From Paludibacter propionicigenes WB4 (GTDB lineage Bacteria; Bacteroidota; Bacteroidia; Bacteroidales; Paludibacteraceae): 64,000 nt of DNA. Where the stretch lies: assembly GCF_000183135.1 (NCBI RefSeq), contig NC_014734.1, forward strand, positions 1,240,001-1,304,000, written 5' to 3'. Both the position numbers and the translations under genes were made by a program. Below the pieces are notes generated by a model. The model had not been told where the DNA came from, made no database searches, and saw only the letters and a list, made by a program, of their open reading frames with translations. Numbering within the stretch: position 1 is the first letter of the stretch; each line of letters begins with the position of its first letter. Shown here piece after piece: positions 27,882-37,262 of the stretch.

Positions 27882-29399
27882 TTATTCAGCTAAATCTATC
27901 GCCAGATACACCACCCTGCCGTTAGGATAAGCTCCTGCAATATACAGTGGTTTTTCTTTCTCTCCGTTATTCATCACATCTTCATAAGCTTCCTGAACAT
28001 CTTCGGCCGAGCGTATGGTTTTATTATTTATCTTGAGGATAATAAATCCGGCTTTAATTCCCTGATCGGTCAGTTTTCCTTTGGAAAGTGATTTAATTTC
28101 AATACCATAATCCAGTCCCAGACGGTCTTTGGTCTTTGAATCCAATTCTTTAAATGTGGCTCCCAACACATCTTTACTGTTTTCCGATTTTACCACATTA
28201 AAGTTACCTTGCGTATTTTTAAGCTCCACTCTCAATTTTTCCTCTGAGTCGCCTCTCACAACAGTAACCGTTATTTTATCACCAGGGCGGTAACGAGCAA
28301 CCTGTTCGCGCAACTCAGCTGATGATTTGACGGCTGTACCGTTCACGTTATTAATTACATCACCTACTTTTATTCCGGCGGCTTTTGCTGCACTCTGATC
28401 AGTTACCTCATCAACATAGGCACCCTCAAGAGTTTTCAGCTTCTTTTCTTTTGCCAGCTTACTGTCAATATCACCAATCTTAACTCCCAACAGCGCACGT
28501 TGCACCACTCCATATTGACGAATATCAGACACCACCTTTTGAACTATGCTTATCGGTACAGCAAATGCATAACCTGAATAAGCACCGGTTTGCGAAGCTA
28601 TGGCTGCATTAATTCCAACCAACTCGCCTCGGGTGTTCACCAACGCACCTCCACTATTGCCCGGATTAACAGCTGCATCGGTCTGAATAAATGACTCAAT
28701 TGCCATTTTAGTATTGATAATATTGATGTTACGCGCTTTGGCACTAACTATACCTGCCGTAACAGTAGATGTCAGATTAAACGGATTGCCTACTGCCAAC
28801 ACCCATTCACCTACCTTCAACTCATCAGAATTACCAAATGCAATGACTGGTAAATCCTTAGCATCTACTTTGATCAAAGCTATATCAGTATTAGGGTCGG
28901 TTCCTACCACTTTTGCTTTAAAGGTACGTTTATCATTCAGCGTAACTTCTATGTCGGTAGAACCTTCCACAACGTGATTGTTTGTAACGATATATCCATC
29001 ATTCGATATAATCACGCCTGAACCTACGCCCTCTCTCATAGGAGGTTCATCGGTAGCTCCTCTCCTGGAGCGTGGGCTTTGTTGTGGTTGCCCGAAGAAA
29101 TAATCAAAAAACGAATCATCAGGATATCCTCCGAATCGCTGAACCCTTATAGGACTTTTTGTCTTAACGTGAACCACCGCATGTATGCTTAATTCTGCAG
29201 CAACAGTGAAGTCGGTTTCCATTGCATTGGCTGCATGCGCAAATTTGGCATAAGTTACCGGCAGTTTATTTTCCTGAACTGTCAGGCTATCTCCTTTTTG
29301 TGAAACTAAATTTGTGGTCAGATTGGTTGCCACACTCACCGCAACGACTAAACCGAAAAAGCCGAGCGTTTTCATTCTTTTTGTTGCATTCATATTCAT
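27882..29399 (-). CDS. degP: Periplasmic serine protease Do/HtrA
   Basis: Seen: 505 residues. The N-terminal membrane/signal segment is TLGFFGLVVAVSVATNL (about 11-27). A trypsin-like domain has the triad His in NNHVVEG (about 141), Asp in TDIALIKVD (about 172) and Ser in NPGNSGGALV (about 249). Two PDZ domains follow (about 300-395 and 405-500; DVINNVNGTAVKSS and FIILKINNKTIRSAEDV). Known: degrades or refolds misfolded envelope proteins. Two closely placed ATGs (29399, 29393) are possible starts. It lies between eno and rpoD, all leftward, each with its own terminator. Confidence 0.94.
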   Translation of the reverse strand: MNMNATKRMKTLGFFGLVVAVSVATNLTTNLVSQKGDSLTVQENKLPVTYAKFAHAANAMETDFTVAAELSIHAVVHVKTKSPIRVQRFGGYPDDSFFDYFFGQPQQSPRSRRGATDEPPMREGVGSGVIISNDGYIVTNNHVVEGSTDIEVTLNDKRTFKAKVVGTDPNTDIALIKVDAKDLPVIAFGNSDELKVGEWVLAVGNPFNLTSTVTAGIVSAKARNINIINTKMAIESFIQTDAAVNPGNSGGALVNTRGELVGINAAIASQTGAYSGYAFAVPISIVQKVVSDIRQYGVVQRALLGVKIGDIDSKLAKEKKLKTLEGAYVDEVTDQSAAKAAGIKVGDVINNVNGTAVKSSAELREQVARYRPGDKITVTVVRGDSEEKLRVELKNTQGNFNVVKSENSKDVLGATFKELDSKTKDRLGLDYGIEIKSLSKGKLTDQGIKAGFIILKINNKTIRSAEDVQEAYEDVMNNGEKEKPLYIAGAYPNGRVVYLAIDLAE

Positions 29400-29612
29400 C
29401 TTTTTTAATTAATTATTTAATACATTTTACCTAGGGCTTTATAATTCAAACCCCTAATCTGTCTGCCATTTCTACAGCGAAAATATACAAAAGTTGTACC
29501 TCGCAATTAAACTCAAACAGATATTTGAATATAATTAACTTTCATTTTTTCGGGCTTAACGCGTATTAACGAAGAGGAATTTGTTCGTAAAAAAATCTGA
29601 AAATATTGAACA

Positions 29613-29645
29613 AAAAAAGCCACCCTTTTTGTCAGGTGGCTTTCT
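29613..29645 (-). terminator. Terminator after eno
   Basis: AAAGCCACC and GGTGGCTTT form a 9-bp stem with a 10-12 nt loop; on the minus strand it is followed by a T run. The rest of the 29400-29686 gap shows no gene. Confidence 0.85.
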
Positions 29646-29686
29646 ATAAAAGTCATATTTTTCCTCGTTGAGGTAATTGATCCAGC

Positions 29687-30979
<1,293 letters not shown>

Positions 30980-31093
30980 TTATGAAATTTGTTTTATGAT
31001 GATTGATTTTATATCATTATTAACGCCTCCGAACGAAAAATGTTCGGGTAAAAGGACATAAAACAACACAAGACTCAGTTCCAAAAAAAGTAG

Positions 31094-31101
31094 TATTTTT
31101 G
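31094..31101 (+). promoter_or_regulatory. Candidate -7 element of the DUF4197 gene
   Basis: TATTTTTG, 21 bp before the ATG; no convincing -33 TTG. Confidence 0.45.
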
Positions 31102-31122
31102 TATCAAATTAAAAACTATAAT

Positions 31123-31893
31123 ATGAAACGATTTATCCTTCCGGTCATCATATCTTTTACACTTTTATCGTGTGCTCAACTACAGCAGGTGGCCAACCAA
31201 ATATCGACCTCACTGCCTTCAACAACAAGCAAAACAGTAACCAATACTGAAAATATTTCCGGTTTGAAAAGCTCTCTCAGTGTAGGGATAGAGCATGCTG
31301 TATCTAATCTTGGAGTAGAAGATGGATTTTATAAAAATGCTGCCGTCAAACTATTATTACCTCCGGAAGCGCAAACCATTGTTGATAATGCAAAACTAAT
31401 TCCGGGTGGTCAGGCTTTGGTTGACAAGGCTATCCTTTCGCTCAACCGCTCTGCCGAAGATGCTGTAAAAGAAGCAACACCTATTTTCAAAACAGCTATC
31501 ACAAGTATGACCATTACTGATGCTATGGGAATTTTGTTTGGAAATAATAATGCCGCAACAGAATATCTTAAAAAGACCACCTACTCGCAACTGAGAGCTG
31601 CATTTGCTCCCAAAATAAAAGCATCTCTCGACAAACCCTTGGTTGCAAACGTGTCAACAACCAAAACATGGAACTCACTTACATCGGGATATAATACAGT
31701 TGCAGGGAGCACAGTTGGTTCGATTTCAGGATTGAAGAAGGTGAATGTCAATCTGGAAAACTACGTTACCGAGAAAGCACTTGACGCCCTGTTTATGAAA
31801 GTTGCTGCCGAAGAAAGTGCCATCCGCACCAATCCTGCCGCGCGTGTAAACGATTTATTGAAAAGGGTTTTCGGGCAGTTGGATAAGAAATAA
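31123..31893 (+). CDS. DUF4197 family lipoprotein
   Basis: Seen: 256 residues from the ATG at 31123. The signal peptide and lipobox (IISFTLLSC, Cys17) are followed by a mainly helical domain: GLKSSLSVGIEHAVSNLG, LLPPEAQTIVDNAKLIPGG, LNRSAEDAVKEATPIFKTAI and ALDALFMKVAAEESAIRTNP. These are the conserved blocks of DUF4197. Known: members are envelope lipoproteins of unknown function in Bacteroidota and Proteobacteria. It is a single gene divergent from eno. Confidence 0.92.
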   Translation: MKRFILPVIISFTLLSCAQLQQVANQISTSLPSTTSKTVTNTENISGLKSSLSVGIEHAVSNLGVEDGFYKNAAVKLLLPPEAQTIVDNAKLIPGGQALVDKAILSLNRSAEDAVKEATPIFKTAITSMTITDAMGILFGNNNAATEYLKKTTYSQLRAAFAPKIKASLDKPLVANVSTTKTWNSLTSGYNTVAGSTVGSISGLKKVNVNLENYVTEKALDALFMKVAAEESAIRTNPAARVNDLLKRVFGQLDKK

Positions 31894-31907
31894 ACAGCAC
31901 TCCGCAA

Positions 31908-31970
31908 ATTATACCCGATAAGGTATAATCGAGTCCAAATAAAACCATATTATACCCGAAAGGGTGTAAT
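31908..31970. repeat. Two tandem TTATACC palindromes
   Basis: ATTATACC/GGTATAAT (31908-31929, loop 6) and ATTATACCC/GGGTGTAAT (31949-31970, loop 4) are similar hairpins on a 41-bp spacing between convergent genes. A mutated CCCTTTAGG...AGGGGTT element follows to about 32039. They may terminate the DUF4197 transcript. Confidence 0.65.
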
Positions 31971-32043
31971 AAAATAGAACAAAGTCTTGTTCCCCTTTAG
32001 GCTTCGGCGTGAGCTCAGTCGAACGGGGTCAGGGGTTGTATCC

Positions 32044-34500
32044 TCACTCAAACTCCACCACCGTAACACCGGCACCACCAAACTGGATATGTTCGTCGCG
32101 ATAGGTCCGAATGCCGTGGGTGGTTCCAAGATACTGACGAATCATCTGGCGTAACGCTCCGGTACCCGTTCCGTGCAAAATACGAACCGATGCCACACCT
32201 ACCATCACGGCATCGTCGATAAAATACATCACAGCCTGCAACGCTTCGTCGCCACGCATACCGCGCACATCTATTTCCGACTGAAACGTGAGTTTGCGCT
32301 GACGAACTTCGTCGGTAGCCGTGCTGCCCAACGATTCGTATTTACGTGCTTCCTTCTTTAACTGATTATTGCTGATAGCTTCCAGCTGGTTCAGCTTCAC
32401 TGTCGACTTCAGATTACCAAAAGCCACCAATGCCTGCTTGTCCTGCATTTCAATAATAGTTCCGGTAGCCGTTTGTCCTTTCATACGAACGTTGGAACCT
32501 ATTTTGAGGGTTTCGTGTTCAGCATTTGAGGTAGGGACAGGTCGTGACCTGTCCTTATGAATTGGTTTTGGAATTTGGACAGGTCGCGACCTGTCCCTAC
32601 CCGTTTCCGGTTCGTTTCCAATTTTCTTTTTAAAATCATCCAACTCCTTTCGCACCGCTTGTGTTCGAACCTTTTCGGCTTCGGCTTCTTTTATCTGCCG
32701 TATGGTGTTTTCAATCTTCGCATTGGCTTCATTCAACAGATTTTTGGCTTCATCTTTCGCTTTGTTCGTAATTTCCTTACGCTGCTTATCAATGCCGGCC
32801 ATCTCTTCTTCGTACTTAGCCAGTGTCTCTTCCAACCGCTTCTCTTTCTGACGAATTTGCTGGCGTTTGTTTTCCCAATAGCGTTTGTCGCGAACAATAT
32901 CCTGCAAATGCTTGTCGTAATCCAGGTGCTCCGCTCCCACTTTCTCGGCAGCTTCGGCAATCAGGTCTTCGGGCAAACCGATCTTACGGGCAATCTCTAC
33001 GGCAAATGAGCTCCCCGGATTACCAATGCTCAGTTGGAAAAGCGGTTGTAGGTGCTGACGGTCGTAGAGCATAGCTCCGTTTACAATACCTTCGGCATCT
33101 TCGGCGTAATGTTTCAGGTTGGTATAGTGCGTGGTTATCACCCCAAAAGCCAGGTTTTGGTTGAATCGTTCCAGCGTGGCTTCGGCAATGGCTCCACCAA
33201 TCATAGGCTCTGTTCCCGTTCCAAATTCATCAATCAACAGCAAGGTTTTAGGATTGCTGTTTTTGATAAAAAACTTCATGTTCAGCAAATGTGAACTGTA
33301 AGTAGAAAGATCATTTTCGATAGATTGTTCGTCGCCAATATCAATAAACAGCCGTTCGTAAATACCGGCTCGACTACTATCGTGCAACGGCACCAGCAAT
33401 CCGCACTGAAGCATGTATTGCAGCAGCACCACTGTTTTCAGGCACACCGATTTACCGCCGGCGTTCGGACCCGAGATAAGCAGAATGCGTTGTTTCTCAT
33501 TCAGCGTAATATCCAGCGGTACAATTTCTTTTCCTTGTTTTTTGAGCGAAAGGAACAATAAAGGATGAATGGCTTTCGCCCATTCCAACTGACAACAATC
33601 GTCGACCCGTGGTTTAATAGCCTTGATATCTAAACCAAAAAGAGCCTTGGCACGCAGAAAATCAATCTGACCCAGAAAATATTGTGAAGAGAAAATAGAT
33701 TCGGTATACGGACGAACAAAGTTGGTAAAGTCTACCAGAATGCGCATTACCTCCCGACGCTCCTCCCCTTCCAGTTCCCTGACGCGATTGTTGGCCTCTA
33801 CTACTTGCTGAGGTTCTATGAAAACCGTTTTTCCGGTGGCCGATTCATCGTGCACAATACCGTTTACCTTGCGCTTAAAAGCCGGCGAAACGGGAATCAC
33901 CAACCGACCCTCGCGCATGGTAGGTGCCACATCTTTTTCCACATATCCATCGGCCTGCGCCTGACGCAGAATGGAATTAAGCGTACGTGAAATGCCACTT
34001 TGCACCTGAAAAATATCTTTTCGTATACGGGCTAGCTCGGGCGAAGCATTGTCCTTTATCTTTCCGAATTTATTCAGGATGGCATCAATCCTATTGACAA
34101 TCAAAGGAAAAGTTTCAACTTCACTCACCAACTCATGCAAATGCGGATACACTTCCGCTTCGTGCTTGGTCAGAAAAGCAACCAACAAGCGGACAGCTTC
34201 CAATGCACGCCGAAGATCAAAGACCTCCAGCTCATCAAGAAACAGCCCCTCCACCCTGATGCGCGACAAAGCCGGACGCACATCGTAAAAGTCACCGATA
34301 GGCAGTTCGTCGGCATTGGTAGTGAGCACACGCAGCATCTCGTCGGTCTGACTAAGCAAGCGCATCACATCGGCATAGTCCGACGAAAATTGGATTTCAT
34401 CTACTTTCTCTTCACCCAAGGTACTCACGCATTTGTCTTTCAACAATTGGCGAATGGTGGTAAAAGCTATTTTTTGTTCGAAATGATCTGGATAAAGCAT
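32044..34500 (-). CDS. mutS2: Endonuclease MutS2
   Basis: Seen: 818 residues. The MutS core and clamp occupy about 1-320. The ATPase has a Walker A (ISGPNAGGKS, near 340) and Walker B (LLLIDEFGTGTEP). A long Lys/Glu coiled coil (about 520-625) and a KOW-like linker (GSNVRMKGQTATGTIIEM) lead to a C-terminal Smr nuclease domain (about 735-818; IDVRGMRGDEAL and RILHGTGTGALR). Known: MutS2 suppresses homologous recombination and in some bacteria rescues collided ribosomes. Residues about 633-656 are encoded by an inserted palindromic repeat and read DRSRPV twice. The 5' leader contains a heptamer array 8 nt before the ATG. Confidence 0.94.
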   Translation of the reverse strand: MLYPDHFEQKIAFTTIRQLLKDKCVSTLGEEKVDEIQFSSDYADVMRLLSQTDEMLRVLTTNADELPIGDFYDVRPALSRIRVEGLFLDELEVFDLRRALEAVRLLVAFLTKHEAEVYPHLHELVSEVETFPLIVNRIDAILNKFGKIKDNASPELARIRKDIFQVQSGISRTLNSILRQAQADGYVEKDVAPTMREGRLVIPVSPAFKRKVNGIVHDESATGKTVFIEPQQVVEANNRVRELEGEERREVMRILVDFTNFVRPYTESIFSSQYFLGQIDFLRAKALFGLDIKAIKPRVDDCCQLEWAKAIHPLLFLSLKKQGKEIVPLDITLNEKQRILLISGPNAGGKSVCLKTVVLLQYMLQCGLLVPLHDSSRAGIYERLFIDIGDEQSIENDLSTYSSHLLNMKFFIKNSNPKTLLLIDEFGTGTEPMIGGAIAEATLERFNQNLAFGVITTHYTNLKHYAEDAEGIVNGAMLYDRQHLQPLFQLSIGNPGSSFAVEIARKIGLPEDLIAEAAEKVGAEHLDYDKHLQDIVRDKRYWENKRQQIRQKEKRLEETLAKYEEEMAGIDKQRKEITNKAKDEAKNLLNEANAKIENTIRQIKEAEAEKVRTQAVRKELDDFKKKIGNEPETGRDRSRPVQIPKPIHKDRSRPVPTSNAEHETLKIGSNVRMKGQTATGTIIEMQDKQALVAFGNLKSTVKLNQLEAISNNQLKKEARKYESLGSTATDEVRQRKLTFQSEIDVRGMRGDEALQAVMYFIDDAVMVGVASVRILHGTGTGALRQMIRQYLGTTHGIRTYRDEHIQFGGAGVTVVEFE
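32531..32600. repeat. Palindromic repeat element inserted in frame in mutS2
   Basis: Two copies of a 20-bp palindrome, GGACAGGTCGTGACCTGTCC (32535-32554) and GGACAGGTCGCGACCTGTCC (32577-32596), are set as an inverted pair with outer GTAG/CTAC ends and a 22-bp centre. The gene stays open through it and gains two DRSRPV hexapeptides in the linker between coiled coil and Smr domain. Confidence 0.9.
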
Positions 34501-34507
34501 TTTTTTA

Positions 34508-34542
34508 GTTGACAGTTGAAAATTGATAGTTGACAGTTAAGG
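34508..34542. repeat. Heptamer array before mutS2
   Basis: GTTGACA, GTTGAAA, ATTGATA, GTTGACA, GTTAAGG: five 7-bp units starting 8 nt upstream of the mutS2 ATG. Confidence 0.85.
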
Positions 34543-34576
34543 TTTGTATGTGGTTAATGGTTTTGATTCGTTGAAT

Positions 34577-34722
34577 AGTCCGTAGGACTTATATATCCAT
34601 AGAATAAACAAATTTGCATATTTATTGTCCGTAGGACATTCACAGTTTAGTCTATTTATCCCCTGCGGGGAATTCGTTGTATCTGTTTTTCATTTTCTAT
34701 TGATATATATTCCCTACGGGAA
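34577..34722. repeat. Four 13-bp palindromes with differing arms
   Basis: AGTCC-GTA-GGACT (34577-34589), TGTCC-GTA-GGACA (34626-34638), TCCCC-TGC-GGGGA (34659-34671) and TTCCC-TAC-GGGAA (34710-34722). Each has 5-bp arms and a 3-nt centre, at start-to-start spacings of 49, 33 and 51 bp. The arms change together. Confidence 0.75.
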
Positions 34723-34746
34723 ATAACTCATTGTAATTACAAACGT

Positions 34747-35037
34747 GAGACTCTTATTTTTTCGTTTTTTGAGAGCATCACGATTTTTAGGCTCTTATTT
34801 TTTCGTCATTTGCTAACATTTCAAAAGTTTTAGGCTTAAAAATTCGTCATTCTTTGACATTATAAAAGTTTTAGGCTCAAAAATCCGTCGTTTGCTAACA
34901 CAATAAAAATTTCAGGCCTATTTTTTTGTCATTTGCTAACAATATAAAAGTTTTGGTCTTGAAAATTCGTCATTCTTTGACAATATAAATGTTTTAGACT
35001 CAAAAATCCGTCGTTTGCTAACAGTTCGAAAGTTTAG
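34747..35037. repeat. Seven-unit tandem repeat, 40-44 bp period
   Basis: Units start at 34747, 34791, 34834, 34875, 34916, 34956 and 34998. Each opens with GCTC/GCTT-type sequence followed by AAAAATCCGTC or TTTTTTCGTC, then TTTGCTAACA or TTCTTTGACA, and closes with AAAGTTTTAG. Two sub-types alternate, so a three-unit higher-order repeat (34834-34955 and 34956-35037 on) is visible. It ends 8 nt before the next gene's stop codon. Confidence 0.85.
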
Positions 35038-35044
35038 AGCTCAA

Positions 35045-35833
35045 TTAAGGCTCATTCGCCTTTAATTGATTTTCGCGCGCTGATTCTTCACGGTACTTTT
35101 CGTATTGCTTCAATATAAAATGATCGTAATCCAAACCGGGATATTCCTGCATATTTTCTTTAATCAGATAGCGGTTTAATTCTTTACAATCATCAAAATA
35201 ATCATCCCAACTCATCCCCACTAAGATATCGTAATGTAACCATTGATCGGGAGTAAGCGTCTCGGTCTGTTCACCAAAATATTGAAGCACCAGCATATAT
35301 ACTACATTCAGGAATTCATCTCTCTCCTGGTTCAGTTCTTTTAATCCTATCAAATCCTCCTGATACGACTCTTCAACAACCTGTTCGTATATTCTCAACT
35401 GTTCGGCGTTGAGCTGCAATTTGTCGTATTCAATCACCGTTTTATGTGCCTCGTAAGGTTTAGTGTATAACTCCACATATTGGTCATAATCATCAAATCC
35501 TTCCTTAAAGTCTTTTCCTTTCTCCACTTTCTCGAAAAAATTCACCAATCGCATGGACAAAGTATTGGCATCTCCTTCCATAGCTTCGAATACCCAGTTT
35601 ACATGCCAGATGTGAATATAAGGCTTTATTCCGGGATATTGCTTTTCGAACAATTCTTTCAGTTTTTCCTTCAGTGCAGCCGCCAATGGAAATTGCAACA
35701 AAACAAACTTGCTGTATAATTCCATATATTTCCCTATTGAGTCCATTAGTCTATCCAGATCAACACCCAATTGTTCACGTAATCTTTCTTTCGATTCGTC
35801 TTTTTCGTCTTCTTCAGGAATATGCTCTTCCAT
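35045..35833 (-). CDS. Acidic cytoplasmic protein of unknown function
   Basis: Seen: 262 residues, strongly acidic, with no signal peptide or membrane segment. The N-terminus is highly charged (EEHIPEEDEKDESKERLREQ) and predicted helical. The rest is a helical, Tyr/Trp-rich chain with LHYDILVGMSWDDYFDD near residues 200-216. I recognise no family. It stands alone between the 42-bp repeat array and the three-way-junction element and has no obvious promoter match. Codon use is like that of its neighbours, so it is a real gene. Confidence 0.75.
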   Translation of the reverse strand: MEEHIPEEDEKDESKERLREQLGVDLDRLMDSIGKYMELYSKFVLLQFPLAAALKEKLKELFEKQYPGIKPYIHIWHVNWVFEAMEGDANTLSMRLVNFFEKVEKGKDFKEGFDDYDQYVELYTKPYEAHKTVIEYDKLQLNAEQLRIYEQVVEESYQEDLIGLKELNQERDEFLNVVYMLVLQYFGEQTETLTPDQWLHYDILVGMSWDDYFDDCKELNRYLIKENMQEYPGLDYDHFILKQYEKYREESARENQLKANEP

Positions 35834-35934
35834 TGTTGTTCTTTTTTATTATTAAACAGAATAGAATTAAGTAGTTTCCAATATTTAATGATCTGTTTCT
35901 ATCACAATAGCACACATAGAAATAATGAGGGAAA

Positions 35935-36029
35935 AAGACTTAGGTCACATAGTAAAAGTATCTGACGATACTTTTGCTCAGTCTGAAATTATCCCGGTAT
36001 TCGGGATAATACTATGTGCTCTTAGTCTT
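35935..36029. ncRNA. Three-way-junction inverted-repeat structure (possible structured RNA or palindromic element)
   Basis: An outer 20-nt stem (35935-35954 with 36010-36029, 16 of 20 paired) encloses two perfect hairpins that abut it. The first is AAAGTATC-TGAC-GATACTTT (35955-35974); the second is ATTATCCCG-GTATT-CGGGATAAT (35988-36010). They are joined by a 13-nt linker. The CTAGTTGAAACTAG hairpin and a doubled AACTAGTGTG follow at 36039-36063. There is no coding potential in the 35834-36144 gap. Whether it is transcribed is unknown. Confidence 0.55.
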
Positions 36030-36138
36030 ATATCTTCTAGTTGAAACTAGTGTGAACTAGTGTGGCAAAAAACATTGCAAATAATTATCATCTACTTAAG
36101 TACACTATGAATTTTAAACAGAACCCAATCTTCAAAGT

Positions 36139-36153
36139 TGCCCTTTAGGGGTT
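36139..36153 (-). repeat. CCCCTAAAGGG repeat at the mazG stop codon
   Basis: On the minus strand AACCCCTAAAGGGC supplies the last two codons (Asn, Pro) and the TAA stop of mazG. Confidence 0.7.
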
Positions 36154-36939
36154 CTTTCTCTCTTGCACCTTCGCTTCGTCCCAAATCACATCCATCTCGG
36201 CCAGGGTCATATCTTTCAGATTTTTTCCTATGGTAAGCGTTTTGGATTCCAGGTAATTAAAACGGCTGATAAACTTCCGATTGGTACGTTCCAGCGCATT
36301 TTCGGGGTTTATATCATACAGTCGGGCAGCATTTATCAGGCTGAACAGCATATCGCCAAACTCGGCTTCCATTTTGTCTTTGTCCTTCGCAGCAACTTCC
36401 GCTTTGAACTCATCAATCTCTTCCTGTACTTTATCCCAAACTTGTTCACGCTCCTCCCAGTCGAAACCCACACTGCGGGCTTTGTCCTGAATGCGGTGCG
36501 CTTTGATAAGAGCCGGAAGTGCATCGGGCACCCCGGAAAGGACGGTTTTATTTCCACCTTTCTCTTTCAACTTCAATTGCTCCCAGTTTTGCTCTACCGT
36601 TTTGGCATTGTTGGCTTCGGTTTCGCCAAAAACATGGGGATGTCGGTAAATCAGCTTTTCGTTTAGCGATTTACATACATCATAAATATCGAAATCGTTA
36701 GTCTCACTCCCCATCTGTGCATAGAACACTACATGTAATAATAAATCACCGAGCTCTTTACGAATGGAAGGCATTTCCTTTTTTATAATAGCATCCACCA
36801 GTTCGTAGGTTTCTTCTATTGTCTGAATACGAAGACTATCAAATGTTTGTTCTTTGTCCCACGGGCATTTGGCACGTAGTTCGGTCATTATTCCAAGAAG
36901 TCGTTCGAATTCCTGAAGTTTTTCGGGTGTAGTATGCAT
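36145..36939 (-). CDS. mazG: Nucleoside triphosphate pyrophosphohydrolase MazG
   Basis: Seen: 264 residues with two MazG domains. The first has CPWDKEQTFDSLRIQTIEET then YELVDAI (about 25-55) and the metal-binding KELGDLLLHVVFYAQM. The second has EEIDEFKAE and EAEFGDMLFSLINAARLY (about 170-215). Known: hydrolyses NTPs to NMP and pyrophosphate, cleaning aberrant nucleotides and modulating the stringent response. The start codon lies 9 nt downstream of a GTTACGA heptamer array, and the stop codon lies in a CCCCTAAAGGG repeat, so repeats touch both ends. The opposing ABC operon begins at 37263. Confidence 0.95.
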   Translation of the reverse strand: MHTTPEKLQEFERLLGIMTELRAKCPWDKEQTFDSLRIQTIEETYELVDAIIKKEMPSIRKELGDLLLHVVFYAQMGSETNDFDIYDVCKSLNEKLIYRHPHVFGETEANNAKTVEQNWEQLKLKEKGGNKTVLSGVPDALPALIKAHRIQDKARSVGFDWEEREQVWDKVQEEIDEFKAEVAAKDKDKMEAEFGDMLFSLINAARLYDINPENALERTNRKFISRFNYLESKTLTIGKNLKDMTLAEMDVIWDEAKVQERKNP

Positions 36940-36947
36940 ATTATATG

Positions 36948-36976
36948 GTTACGAGTCTTTTGTTACGAGTTACAAG
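36948..36976. repeat. Heptamer array before mazG
   Basis: GTTACGAGTC, then GTTACGA and GTTACAA. On the mazG coding strand it reads TTGTAAC, TCGTAAC as before mutB, ligA and engB. Confidence 0.8.
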
Positions 36977-37044
36977 CCGGTCATATCAGGTAAGATATTC
37001 GTTATTTTAGTAATTACCGGATTGTCAGAATTTGAATTTATGTG

Positions 37045-37052
37045 CAAAGGTA
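37045..37052 (-). promoter_or_regulatory. Candidate -7 element of mazG (TACCTTTG)
   Basis: TACCTTTG on the minus strand, about 105 bp before the mazG ATG, upstream of the heptamer array; no clear -33 TTG. If used, the array is in the transcribed leader. Confidence 0.4.
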
Positions 37053-37177
37053 AGCATTTTTAGGTTTGAATTCATTTATCTCTAATTAGTATCTTTTAAA
37101 ATTGATTTCAAACAACACTGATAATCAGAGCATAAAAAATATTTTCTTTTGATTAACAATAATTAACTATAAAAGCA

Positions 37178-37207
37178 TTGGCAGAATAAAAACTTGAAAT
37201 ACTTTTG
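37178..37207 (+). promoter_or_regulatory. Promoter of the ABC-GntR operon
   Basis: TTG at 37178-37180 and TACTTTTG at 37200-37207, spacing 19 bp. Just downstream, GTGTACTATTTCACTAACAC (37210-37229) is a loose palindrome with GTGT/ACAC ends and could be the site of the operon's GntR regulator. Confidence 0.7.
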
Positions 37208-37262
37208 CGGTGTACTATTTCACTAACACACTAAATCAAACAACCTAAAATAATTCACAATT

